From Scilla litardierei (taxonomy: Eukaryota > Streptophyta > Magnoliopsida > Asparagales > Asparagaceae): a stretch of DNA of 64,000 nucleotides. The translations under genes and the position numbers were made by a program. This document shows positions 20,788 through 31,142 of this stretch, piece by piece. How positions within the stretch are numbered: position 1 is the stretch's first letter; each line of letters opens with the position of its first letter. Location: the NCBI GenBank assembly GCA_030789695.1, contig CM061136.1, forward strand, positions 134,304,448-134,368,447. Direction: 5' to 3'. The notes under the pieces are model-generated. The model was given only the letters and a program-made list of their open reading frames with translations, did not search any database and was not told the DNA's origin.

Positions 20788-22488
20788 TGACTCGTGGTGA
20801 AAAGCATATATTTATACCCCCTAACTACCCCTATTTTGTGCTAAAGATTAGGCTTAATCTTGCTCTCTTAAGTGTATTATCACTTTATGTTTCATATTAG
20901 AGCGTATTTGCATTTTTTGCACAAAACAGTATTATATGGACTAATTTCTTATTCCCCTATTTTTCAGGTACTCATGGGAGTCTTGGAGAATTTCCAGAAT
21001 TTTCTGGGAGTTTTCTAGGATTTCTAGGTATTTTTGGCAAATTATTTGGAGGAGAAAAGCAATTTAAAAAGGGAAATTAGGATTTTTTTTAAAATAAGCT
21101 CTAGCCACGCGGCGCCATCTGGGCGTGCCACGTGGTGCGCTTTCAACCGTTCCCGCCCGAGCCAGCAGGCAGACAAAAGCGGGCAGGTCAGGCGCGATTG
21201 TTTCGCCCGACCCGGATCCGCACAGATGCGTAAGTGAAGCGCACGCGGGTTTGTGGGTAGCGGGTGCACAACGGGGGCCGGATCCGACCCGGGAGCGGTT
21301 TGAAGAGGAAAACATGCGGGCGGCAATGGGTTTTCGGGCACAGAAACCCGCACCCGATAGCGAATTCAGGCCTGTTAAGCCATTTTCGCCCTATTTCGAC
21401 ATTGGGGGCGATTTCCAGCGGATTACTCTCGGTTTTACTGTTCCATTGGGGCTAGGAGAGCCCCATATTCTTCCCCAAGGGCTAGGGCAAGGGCTTGGAG
21501 GCCATTGGAGGCTAGGAGAGCTTGGAGGAGGAGCAAGAGAGGGAAAGCTTGGTTTTCTAAGGTTTCTCTTGGTGATTTCTTCCCCTCTTTTGTAACTATT
21601 AGCTCTAATGCTTTGTATGAATACATTTGAATGATTGTTGAATGAGAGTGAGACCCATTTGATAATCTTTAGATTAATAGCTTGTAATGAAGATTGGTGT
21701 GTTTATTTTGCAAGATTATAACCATATTTTCATAATGAAGGCCTAGAGCCAATAGTGTGTGGAATTGGGATTATCTAGGGTTTGTGTGTTTGATTAGTGA
21801 TGATTCATTCCTTGCATTTAATTGGATTAGCATACCTTGAAATGGATGTTAATAGTGTTGATTGATGGGTTGTGCCCTAGATTTCATTGAGTCGTGCACC
21901 ACCCTTGGTGGGGCCGTAGAACGGTGGTGTACCTTAAGGGTCACACCTACGTGCACCATCCTTGCATTCTATTGACACGGATGCAAGGATTGACTCACGA
22001 GCTTAAGTTAGGAAATTCCAACCCACTAATCAACATATGAATGAATCGTACATTACCCTTGGAGGGGCCGTAGAACGGTGGTGTACGTTAAGGGCGTTAT
22101 CTACGTGCACAACCCCACATACCTTGAAATGGATGCGAGACTTGATTCATTTGGAGTGAGCCCATTGCTAATCAACTCACAACCTAATGATATCCCATTC
22201 CACACACTTCTCCTTGCTTGAATAGCTCCACACTTTGGTCTCCACCCTACCTACCTTGGGTTTGGCTCGACCGTATCACCCCACACTTCCACTCACCGCA
22301 CTTGTTAGTTTAGTTGGTTGTACCAAAACCTTTAGCATTACATAACCAATTGAGATTGTGAATGTGAAACGAATTGTCTCTGTGAATTCGACCCCGTACT
22401 CACGGGATTATATTGCATTTGACACTCCTACCCTTGGGAGGCGAGCGCGTGCATCCTACTTGGATTGTGCACGCCTCACGGTCAATCA
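20788..22488 (+). repeat. right LTR of the Athila/Tat-like element
   Basis: 1701 bp, TGACTCG...AATCA. Contains two related modules of about 66 bp (21900-21966 and 22048-22113), both with GGGGCCGTAGAACGGTGGTG and CTACGTGCAC, able to form stem structures. It ends with the segment TGTGAATTCGACCCC...ACTCACGGGATTATATTGCA typical of Athila/Tat LTR ends, and is followed by the target duplication GCATG. Confidence 0.88.
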
Positions 22489-23763
22489 GCATGGCAGTTC
22501 TAGTATAATTGAAAGCAGTAACAGTTTTACATGTCATATATGTTAAGATGGCAGTTTTCAAGCTATCCTTGAGTGTATCTAACTAGTGACTAAGGTCCAT
22601 GTCGTTAGGTGGATAGCAAGTGAATCTACCTTCGCGTACCATGTGACCCGTTTACTTCCGACTAGTGCCCACGAACCCAACCCTACCCACATGTATATTT
22701 TTTGGACCACAAGCCAGAATCAGCCAAATCGGCCTGCAAGATAGCCAAACTGGCCCGCAAGATAGTCATGATTCAAGTGGTTCAAGATATTCATATATAT
22801 CCAGAGAGATTTTCAATTTGCAAGGCATTATCAGTTAACGTATTAAGGCATTCACACACTCACACACAGGTCTTTATCTGGCAATTCTCAAAAGTACACA
22901 TATGGAGTTTTGGTGTCGTAGTGTCACATGTCAAGTGAAGTTCATCATGGCATTTTTCATGTATGTCTTTTCACGGTTAAATCGTATAGAAACTAGCTAT
23001 GTGCGAAAAGCGTCGGCATTTAAAAATATGTATAAAGATGCGCACTTGCCTGATTTTGGTGATTTTGGTGTCGTTGAGTTTGTATGAAAGGCACGGATGT
23101 CACTGCTTCATTAGATTTTTAATATTCGGCTAAACGAATTCAACTCATTAAAATATTATAACTATATACATATAATATACTATTTTTATACAACATACGG
23201 TTATATATATTATACTAACACACATACAGTTTACATTACTTATTTTATTACTAACTCTTATTTTAATAAACAGTATTACTAACATTCCATTTAATAATTG
23301 GGTTATAAACTAAATTTGAATACTAACCTTTCATTTACTAAACTGTGTTGTATATATATAATATATCATTACCAAAACTTATACTCACTTACTGTTATTA
23401 TAAAACTAATGTTATATACTAACTGTATCTTACTAACTTACTGATAATAGTAATAAACTAACTAACATACATGCTATTATAATATAACTTACGTGTTATC
23501 TAGTTAAATTGTGTTGCCCTTGCAGGCGGAAGCGGTGATGGGTGGTGGCACTATTGCGGCGGTCTCGGGCGGCGGCAACAGTGAGTTACACGGTGCCAGA
23601 GGCTGCAGCGGAAGGTGGCGGTGACTGGGGGTGTTCGGGCACTGGCGACGGGGAGGCGGCGCTGAGGGTGATGACGGGGAGGTCGGAGGAAGATGGCAGT
23701 GGCTCACGATGGAAGGAGGTGAGGTGGCGATGGTGGTTGCTGCGGGGACATGATGATGGTGCA
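22489..23763 (-). mobile_element. Tekay-like 3' LTR, part 2
   Basis: 22489-23350 matches 40623-41540 and 23345-23750 matches 63390-63800, so this is the middle of the same LTR. It resumes with the GCATG duplication left by the Athila/Tat-like insertion and stops at GTGCA (23759-23763), where the solo LTR begins. It includes AT-rich DNA (23100-23510) and a GC-rich, G/A-biased block (23520-23750). Short open frames in the GC block are low-complexity and are not called as genes. Confidence 0.75.
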
Positions 23764-24062
23764 TGATCGCTCTTTATTTAACACCTTTTTCTGCAAGTTT
23801 TCATGTCATTTCGATCGCTCATATTGTGTTTTTCACGATTATTCAACGATATCGCATTGCTTTTCACTATTTCTTTTTTTTCGTATTTCAGGAAATATGG
23901 AGCGATCTGGAGCAAAAAATAAGATCCATGGACTTTCACACGCACCGAAGCATCGCCCACGGCCTTATTAAGGGCTAGCAGTGCTAGAGGATGAGCGGAA
24001 GATGAAGAAGTTCGATAGAATCGACGAGGAGGTGAGGAGGAGAAGAAAGAGACCCAACAGCA

Positions 24063-24420
24063 GCTCACTCGGCCAAACAGACAGTTCACTCGGCCGAGTG
24101 AAGGACTGCGTTCGTCCGAGTAAAACGGATACAAGATCGACTAGATTCAAAGTTCACTCGGCCGAGCAAGAAAGTTCACTCGGCCGAGCAAGAAAGCCCA
24201 CTCGCCCGAGTATGACAGGGTTTTTCTCTCGGAAATCATCTGACTTACTGGAATTTGGAGAAGACTCACTTGGCCGAGTAACAAAGCCCACTTGGTCGAG
24301 TGAAGAAGACCACTCGCTCGAGTGTGACATGGTGACAGACCCCCGAAACCCCCTATTTCTCTGTTTTTCTTTGGGTTTGGCACTCGGCCGAGTGACATGT
24401 TCCACTCGGCCGAGTGGCGC
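24063..24420. repeat. palindrome array CACTCGGCCGAGTG in the solo LTR
   Basis: About ten copies of the 14-bp palindrome CACTCGGCCGAGTG or close variants (GTCACTCGCCCGAGT, CACTTGGCCGAGT, CACTCGCTCGAGTG), spaced about 24 bp within clusters. The array ends about 80 bp before the TATA-like box at 24500. Confidence 0.85.
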
Positions 24421-24499
24421 AGTCCGACTGTGTCGTGAATTAGGGGTTTTGGCTGAGCCAGGGGCAAATCTGTCAGGAATTTCTGGACGATTTTGACTT

Positions 24500-24509
24500 G
24501 TATTTAAGG
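24500..24509 (+). promoter_or_regulatory. putative TATA box of the solo LTR
   Basis: GTATTTAAGG, followed by CTAGTTATATTCCTAG, downstream of the palindrome array. The match to TATA consensus is imperfect. Confidence 0.4.
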
Positions 24510-26023
24510 CTAGTTATATTCCTAGTTTTAGGAGAGACTGGAAATTAATTTTGACGGCTATTCTTATTGTAATTCTCAGCTGGAGATCAAAGACGCGCAA
24601 TTTGGTTTGTTCTTTCTATCTAAATTTCTTGTTTTTATGAATTGTTTTCTCTTAACCATGAATTGCGCTATGATATTATTCGTTATTTCTGATATTGCTA
24701 TGATTAATTGTGAGTAGTGTAGGAAGATATGTGCCCATAAGGCAATTTATCTTGATTATACGTCTTGTTCATACTGTATATGGTACGTATTATTCTAAGT
24801 GTAAAGGATTTGTATTAATATACTTAGATAATATCCATAGACTTATAGTTAGGTCCTTACGTATCTAGATGAGATCTCGATTATGAGTAAGTAAGTGACC
24901 GAATAGAAACATAAGTCTTAAACGGTTCGTGATCATAGATGTGTCAAGAACTGGATATCGACACATCGGATAGATCACTGTGTCTTCGTCTTGCCTCAGG
25001 GTAATGATGATCTCATAATCATTCGACTTAGCGAAGTCGGAGACGAGACACAGGTGCTCATTAGAGAATGAGTTCACTGAACGACCAAGTTAGAGTTATT
25101 AAATGGTTAAACTTTAATGATCTGTCTTTAATAACTCTAGGGTGATGATAGGTTAGTTGATCCTTAAGACCTGAAGTCAACTGTATAAACCTGTGAACGG
25201 ACGGTGTAGCTTAGACCCATGATCTAGCTTCGAGGACCAGTCCTGATGAAAGATCTTAGGTTGGGTTGCACCAGAAGCTCTCTAGGTGAGTAAGTGACTA
25301 AGATGGGATTCGTCACTTCCATTAAAGGGAAGTTAGTGTTATAGGCTCAGTACGGTCTTTATGTTAATCCTCGGCCGGGGTACGTTGCAAGTTGTACAAC
25401 GTGTATACAATAAAGACCGCCGTATACTGACCAATGTTGTCTAATAGGGTTGACAGAAAACCATACCCTAGGCCAACATCAAACACAGTCTTGACGAAGG
25501 GATTTTAGCTAACGGAATTCATCTCTGACACAGCCAATGCAAACCCTATGACACTTTTGTCAAAGGGTCGATCACGTTATGATGACTCTGAAACAGGGAC
25601 GACAGCTACTGCTCGTAGTGACCGTCGTCTAGGGGTTTCGAGCCCCAACCTGTAGTAAGGTCAGGCTGTAGGGTCTCACACCGAGTAGTATTCGTGTCTT
25701 AGTAATAGGAATATAGAATAGAGAGAGATATCATTTGATGATATTCACAAGCTGAGTTGTGAAAGTTAGTCGCATTAGCAATAGGGACATAACGTTGCAT
25801 TAGATGCTAACTAAACGTGTTGTAAATTAGTTACGACGAATTTAGTAGGAACAAACTTGTTGGAAAGGGTTACCTGGATGACGGAATCGTCCCGGTCTAA
25901 ACACAGGTTCAAACCGTGTCCAAATCGGAGCTCAAACGAGCCCAGAAACGCAGAAAGAGTCCAAGGGGAAGTGGGTTAGACCCACTGGGCCAAAAGGCCC
26001 ATGTGCAAAGGCAAACGGGCGTG

Positions 26024-26245
26024 ACCCGCTGCAGCAGCGGGCGCGGCCCGCTGTGTGCAGCGGGCGGGCACCCGCTGCACAGCGGGCGTGGCCCGCTGCA
26101 CAGCGGGCCAGCGCCCGCTGCATGCAGCGGGCCCGCGCCCGCTGCAGCAGCGGGCGCCCGCCCGCTGCAGCAGCGGGCGGGCGGCCCGCCCTTGCCCCCC
26201 TTGGGCGGGCGCGCCCGCTAAGTCTAGCGGGCGCGCCCGCAACTT
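26024..26245. repeat. GC-rich inverted-repeat array in copia 5' LTR
   Basis: About seven hairpin-like units of GCCCGCTGC...GCAGCGGGC (loops of 0-5 bases) joined by CGTG, CGGGCA or CCAGC linkers, ending with GCGCGCCCGCTAAGTCTAGC and its reverse complement. Almost pure G/C and CpG-rich. Open frames across it in several directions are artefacts of this composition. Confidence 0.88.
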
Positions 26246-26565
26246 AAGTCAATTAGAGTTTTTGAAACCCCTAATGACGGCTACGAATTTTGTGAGAATT
26301 GCTAAACTTTGAGCAATTGTTTGAGGGGTCAAACGAAGTCGAAATTCGTCACCGTCAGTTCCTACGCGTTCACCATTCCAAGCTTTTCTGATTGATAGCT
26401 TGTTTGGTGTCTGAAGTTTAGTATGTGAGGAGAATTAATTCGTTAAAGTTTGACTTTGAGAAAGGCTAACTTTAAAGTTGAAATTAAGCCAAATGGCTTA
26501 ATTGAATTTTCTCTTCATGGGAATTGTCCCACATTGCCCGCAACGAGAAGTTGAGTGCTCACTCC

Positions 26566-26577
26566 CTATATAAATAG
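26566..26577 (+). promoter_or_regulatory. TATA box of copia 5' LTR
   Basis: CTATATAAATAG, a near-ideal plant TATA box, about 330 bp after the GC array and followed by GGGTGCACTCTCCTCG, the likely transcription start region. Same in the right LTR at 33030. Confidence 0.75.
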
Positions 26578-27178
26578 GGGTGCACTCTCCTCGTTGAAAG
26601 ACACACCAGTCAACGATCGGGTAGCTCCAAATTATTGAGCAAGCTCGGTCCGCGACTAAATCTCTCTCTCTACTTTCCTATTCTCCGGAGTAGTCCTAGC
26701 ACGACTACGAAGGGGGTTTGGATCTGATCCGGACGTCTAAGACGCGGGTTCTTCTTAAGTGAAACTTTCTACCGCGTGTGATCGGCTCGGAGGCGAAAGC
26801 GGCTCGGGCGGATCGGTGCGAGGGTGCGAGGCGGCTCAGGGAGATCGGGTCAACGCGGCTCGGCTACGAGGAGCTTCTCAAGACGGTGCGGTACATCTTG
26901 CCTGCTCCAGGGCCAAGATTCCGGGTATGTGGTTAAGCGTTTTTTAGCGTAATGTTTTAATTAGTCGCTTAGTGTAGATCCTTCTTGGAGTGGTCAGACC
27001 CACTCCAAGTCGGCATAGATCGGGCTGGGTTCTGGCTCCCCAGAGCCTAGCTAAATTGTTTAGCTAGTGTAGAAATTATGATTTCTGTTTTTCCGCTGCG
27101 ACTTTTGTGCCTCCGTGGTCCGTCCGACTTAGGACGGATACGGATCCGAGCTCTGGGGGTCCGCCAAAACCCCAACAG

Positions 27179-27194
27179 TGGTATCAGAGCCAGG
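27179..27194 (+). other. primer binding site (tRNA-iMet)
   Basis: TGGTATCAGAGCCAGG, complementary to the 3' end of plant initiator methionine tRNA, one base after the 5' LTR. Confidence 0.95.
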
Positions 27195-29089
27195 TTATGC
27201 TATAGATCTACTATAACGACTTTTAAATAGTTAAAATGTTTAGCCTGCATGTTCAAAACCTTTTAGCTTTATGTTAAATTAGTTTTGAAAATATTTTGTG
27301 TTTCAAAATAAATTTGTTGCAACACGGAAAATTATTTTTGGGACAAAATTATTATTTTTTTATGCGATAAATCTAAAGGCAGTCTCTTTTATTTTAAATA
27401 CTTTATTAAATTTTTATGAGACATTAAAAATTTTAAAAGAGTATTTAATGTTTATGTAATCTTTAGAAAAATTTTATTTTTGAAATTTAAGAATTTTTCT
27501 TTAGTTACATAAAGTTAGAAATCTTTAAACTTTACTTGAATGCTTCTAAAAAGGATTTCTAAAAGATTTTAAAAGAGTTTTAAAATTGTTATAAATATGT
27601 TAATAATAGAAATAATTTTATTTCATGAGATGTAATATAAAATTAATTTCTTTTACTACATAGAAGTTTCTGAAATTTTATGTGATATTTTAATTTTTAG
27701 AAATGAGGTTAAAATTTTTTAAGACCTAAGTTTAAAATTATTAGATAATTTTGTACGACTTAGTTTTATGCGATAAAATTTTATGAAGGCTTTAAAATTT
27801 TAATCTTTAATTTTAAGTGTTAAAATTTAGATTTGCATGTTTGTATTATATAGATAATTTTTAAAACTTGCAAATACCTTTCATATGTCACTAAAAATGA
27901 AACTTTCTTTTATGCGTATAAAGTTAGTTGCTTCATTTCATGTTGTATATTGTATACACAAACCTTGTTAGGTTAGCCATTAAAACATGATAGTGACATG
28001 CTACGATCAATAAAACAAAACAACATTTGAACCTAATACCTGATTAGGATAGTCCCTTTGTTTGTAAATCATTTCATTAAAATGTTTAAATAATGATTTT
28101 CATAAAAGACAAAATGTTGAATTGTTTTATTAAAATCCTAATAAGATTGGGGTAGTAAGTTGAACGTGGAACCTTATAGTTGATAAGGACTTAATAAAAG
28201 ATATTCAACCAATCCAAAAAATTTTGAATTTTTAGGATCCACTAGTTGATAAGGATTAACTAGTTCTTTTAATTAAAAGCCATTTAGTTGTTTGGAAAAC
28301 ATAAGATTGATGACAACTCCTTCAATGGATCATGATGTCGGTCAATGTGCTTGGCTAAAGTTTTTGGACCAACCTAGCTAGACTGGGTAACAAGTGGTCC
28401 TGGCTTAGTCAATTCCCTGGCCGCGTCCGCTGGACCGCAAGGAGTCGATTCATGACTATGTAAGTCCATCGACTATACCTAAGTCAATACGATAATAATC
28501 TTGTTCAAGATAAATCGTAGCCCTCCTTGTTTTAGGAGTTGGCAACTGTAAGAAACATGTTCCGGTTGTTGAGCTACACTCAAGCCGTGACATGTCAATC
28601 TTATAGAAACCGATTTCTTGATTGACATCTTAACCTGACTGAAACCGTTGTCTCATCCCTCGAGCTTCGGCGTAAGTCTAACCAAGAATGTAGTCTAAGA
28701 CCTGACCCAAACCGGCGCGTCGTGCATACACCGAGCAAAGGGGCAAGTCAGGCTAGACACGAAGACAAGGGTCCGACTAGGCTAGCCATTGTGATCTGGT
28801 TGAGCACACTCATGATCACAAATGACTAGGGGTAAAAATCGATAGGGAATCATAGTAAATATGATTGACGACGAGTTCGTCTACCGACTGCAGAGTCGGA
28901 CAACTTGTTGAGATACACTCAAGGTTGTCAGACTCAGGGTAGTCGGATCCCTCTCTCACAAATGTTATTTTATAATAAATTGTTTATTATTATGGCTTTA
29001 AATAAATTTAGTGGGAGAATATAGTTTTATTAAAACCATTAAAACTATACTACGAACATATACTAACTAAAGTATCTATAAAATACAGA
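27195..29089 (+). other. AT-rich untranslated leader of the copia element
   Basis: About 1.9 kb without a convincing ORF, very AT-rich (27280-28300), between primer binding site and gag. A leader of this length is unusual for copia elements and may hold packaging signals; I see no recognisable structure. Confidence 0.5.
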
Positions 29090-29914
29090 ATGGATTCGGG
29101 ACTTAGATACATGGTTGAGAAGAACGTGCTGGATGGAACGAACTACAAAGACTGGCTTAGAAACATCAAGTTGGTCCTTTCCCTAGCCGGAATAGGATAC
29201 GTACTGTTCGAGGACGCTCCAGATAAGCCGGATGAAGATTCGACCCACGAGGAAAAGGAAGCCTACAAATTGTACCAGAGGGATGCAGAGAAGGCCAGGT
29301 GCCTTACTCTGGCTTCGATGACCAACGAGTTGCAGAGGAAGCATGAACATATGGATGTTCAAAGCATGCTCCTCAACGCACAAGAGTTGTATGGCAAGCG
29401 ATCAAGAGCTGCCAAGTTCGAGGCCACTAGCAACCTCTGGGGCACCAAGATGGGGACGGAACCCGTACAGGATCATGTTATCAAGATGATCGGGTACGTG
29501 GAGGACGCCGCCCAATTAGGATTTGTCCTGGACAATGAGATGTCCACGGACATTATCCTAAAGTCTTTGACTCCCGATTTCAAGCCTTTTATAACTGGCT
29601 TTATAATGAACAGCCTTGAGACGGATCTTCCGGGTCTCCTCAATATGCTCCGGCAGTTTGAGGAGATTCATAAGAAGCCGGCTGCACTGGTTGTTGGCTC
29701 TGCTACTTCCGACCAGCCGAAAGGCAAAGGAAAGAAGAGGCAGGTCCCACAACCTGCGAAGGCTAAGAATGGGAAGAAGAAGAACAAAGGGGCCCCGTCG
29801 AAATCTGAGTGCTTCCATTGCCACAAGATTGGCCACTGGAAGAGGAACTGCAAGATCTATCTTGCAGAGAAGAAGAAGGGGCATACTGATGCCTCCACCT
29901 CAGGTACAAATTAA
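29090..29914 (+). CDS. gag polyprotein of the gag-only copia element
   Basis: 274 residues from ATG 29090, uninterrupted. The N-terminal part (MVEKNVLDGTNYKDWLRNIK...) and the middle (LMNELQ-type helices, about residues 50-210) fit the copia gag fold (UBN2/DUF4219-like). A lysine-rich linker (residues about 210-245, KGKGKKRQ, KNGKKKNKG) and a CCHC zinc knuckle, CFHCHKIGHWKRNC (about 247-260), follow; these bind nucleic acid. There is no protease or polymerase after the stop. The intact frame in a recently moved element suggests gag is kept under selection, probably to package its own RNA in cis. Start choice: the first ATG of the frame, preceded by an A-rich context. I am sure of gag identity, less of the exact copia lineage. 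Confidence 0.9.
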   Translation: MDSGLRYMVEKNVLDGTNYKDWLRNIKLVLSLAGIGYVLFEDAPDKPDEDSTHEEKEAYKLYQRDAEKARCLTLASMTNELQRKHEHMDVQSMLLNAQELYGKRSRAAKFEATSNLWGTKMGTEPVQDHVIKMIGYVEDAAQLGFVLDNEMSTDIILKSLTPDFKPFITGFIMNSLETDLPGLLNMLRQFEEIHKKPAALVVGSATSDQPKGKGKKRQVPQPAKAKNGKKKNKGAPSKSECFHCHKIGHWKRNCKIYLAEKKKGHTDASTSGTN

Positions 29915-31142
29915 AATTCAATTAAATGCAATTATTTCCATTCATGAAGTATGAGATACTTATAGACATCTGTGTACTGTATACAGGTGGCTGATAAGAA
30001 CTGGAGATTGGAGAAGTACGGAGATCGGTCGGCAATTAAAGCAACAGTTGCTGCTGGGACCGCTCAAAGACTTCTGGAGACGCTGATCGTGATGGAGATG
30101 ATATTTTTCTTATTTGAATAAAATGTATCATCTTTAAGGATCGAAAACAATGAATGAGTGCTTTGCACTCAAGGTTTATTTTTGATAAACAAATTAAGGT
30201 TCCTTTTATGAACCCGTTGTTTTGGAATGGATGTCTCGTTTGTTGCAATTGAGATTGAATTGGCTCAAATTCTGTGGATGTGGCTTTTCTGTGATGGTTG
30301 CGTATATTTTCGAATAATGGTGTATTGCTTCGATAATATTGATTTTGGAGCTGACTAAATGCTAGAAGTCAATCAGTAGTTAAGTGTAGGTTCCAGGGGA
30401 CGTATAAATTGTGTGCGATCACAATAATACGCACATCAAGATTAATTCTTGATCATCTGCATTTAGTTAATACTAAATGTGGTTAAAGGAATTTGTACAG
30501 TGTAGAACGTTTTGATTGAATGAGTCAATGTCAAGATTCCTTAAAACGATCTTGACTTGACTCATTAGTCAAACCGAATCTGACACTTGTACATTCCATC
30601 TAAGGCACTTACCAAAAGGTTATTTTACTCATAAATCTAAATATGATTTAGTTATTATGTTGAAGTAATTTAACCAGGTAATTCTTAAAGTCAGTGGGAG
30701 CAAGTAAGTATGCTTAGTTCCGTTTTTCCGGACTAAGTAAAAATGATTTTTCACTTTAATGAATCTTCTATATAAATCATTAAGTCAAAATTGTTTTGAT
30801 TTAATCATATATATATAGAGACTTAGGGTGTCAAATATGTACTTGACATATTGACACAATAAAGTGAAGTGTGCTAAAACTGACTTACGAAAATGTTAGA
30901 CCCCACATCTAAATCGTATGCGCTGACTGTTAGCTATACGAAGTTAGGAAAATTGATCCAGATCATTTTTTCCAAATGATCAACCCTGTGTGATCAAGAG
31001 ATGTGATTTCAATCCATTAAAATTCGTTGTAGATACTTATTAGTAGAACCACTCTTAGGTTTGCCATATCAAATGTCAAAGTGACTGATATGCTATAACG
31101 GCATGAGATACCGAGATAAATAGCCTAAGTGCAAGTGGGAGA
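29915..31142 (+). other. 3' untranslated interior of the copia element
   Basis: No pol remnants or ORFs recognised. It ends with the polypurine tract GCAAGTGGGAGA directly before the right LTR. Confidence 0.6.

Larger units (their letters stand above)
9551..22488 (+). mobile_element. Athila/Tat-like LTR retrotransposon (or large derivative), heavily nested
   Basis: The element begins TGACTCGTGGTG at 9551 and ends ...CGGTCAATCA at 22488, with a perfect 5-bp target duplication GCATG at 9546-9550 and 22489-22493. The same TGACTCGTGG start recurs at 20788, directly after a purine-rich tract, so the right LTR is 20788-22488 (1701 bp). Only the first ~665 bp of the left LTR survive before another element interrupts it. 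The interior contains an inverted family A LTR, a LINE and a gag-only gypsy element. The remaining own sequence (18537-20787) has no recognisable gag-pol, so it is a relic or a LARD-type non-autonomous element. The sequence before the right LTR resembles the 3' part of Athila/Tat elements; that classification is tentative. Confidence 0.85.
24718..27177 (+). repeat. 5' LTR of the gag-only copia element
   Basis: 2460 bp. The order inside is: AT-balanced region, GC-rich inverted-repeat array (26024-26240), TATA box at 26566, transcribed region, end CCCCAACA. The minus-strand 70-residue frame at 24865-25077 recurs in the right LTR but is not credible as a gene. Confidence 0.92.

Noticed and set aside
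24063..24420. CRISPR-like array of regularly spaced palindromes
   Set aside because: Plant nuclear context inside an LTR, variable short spacers of repeat-derived sequence, no cas genes, and units that are themselves full palindromes of 14 bp.
25916..26312. Overlapping long frames on both strands over the GC-rich array (also at 32357-32776)
   Set aside because: They consist of repeated alanine/glycine/arginine/proline strings caused by the GC hairpin repeats, occur in several frames at once, and lie in LTR U3 regions.
27179..27194. tRNA-like matches at TGGTATCAGAGC sites (27179, 18033, 55531, 15691)
   Set aside because: These are primer binding sites complementary to tRNA-iMet 3' ends, not tRNA genes; no cloverleaf surrounds them.
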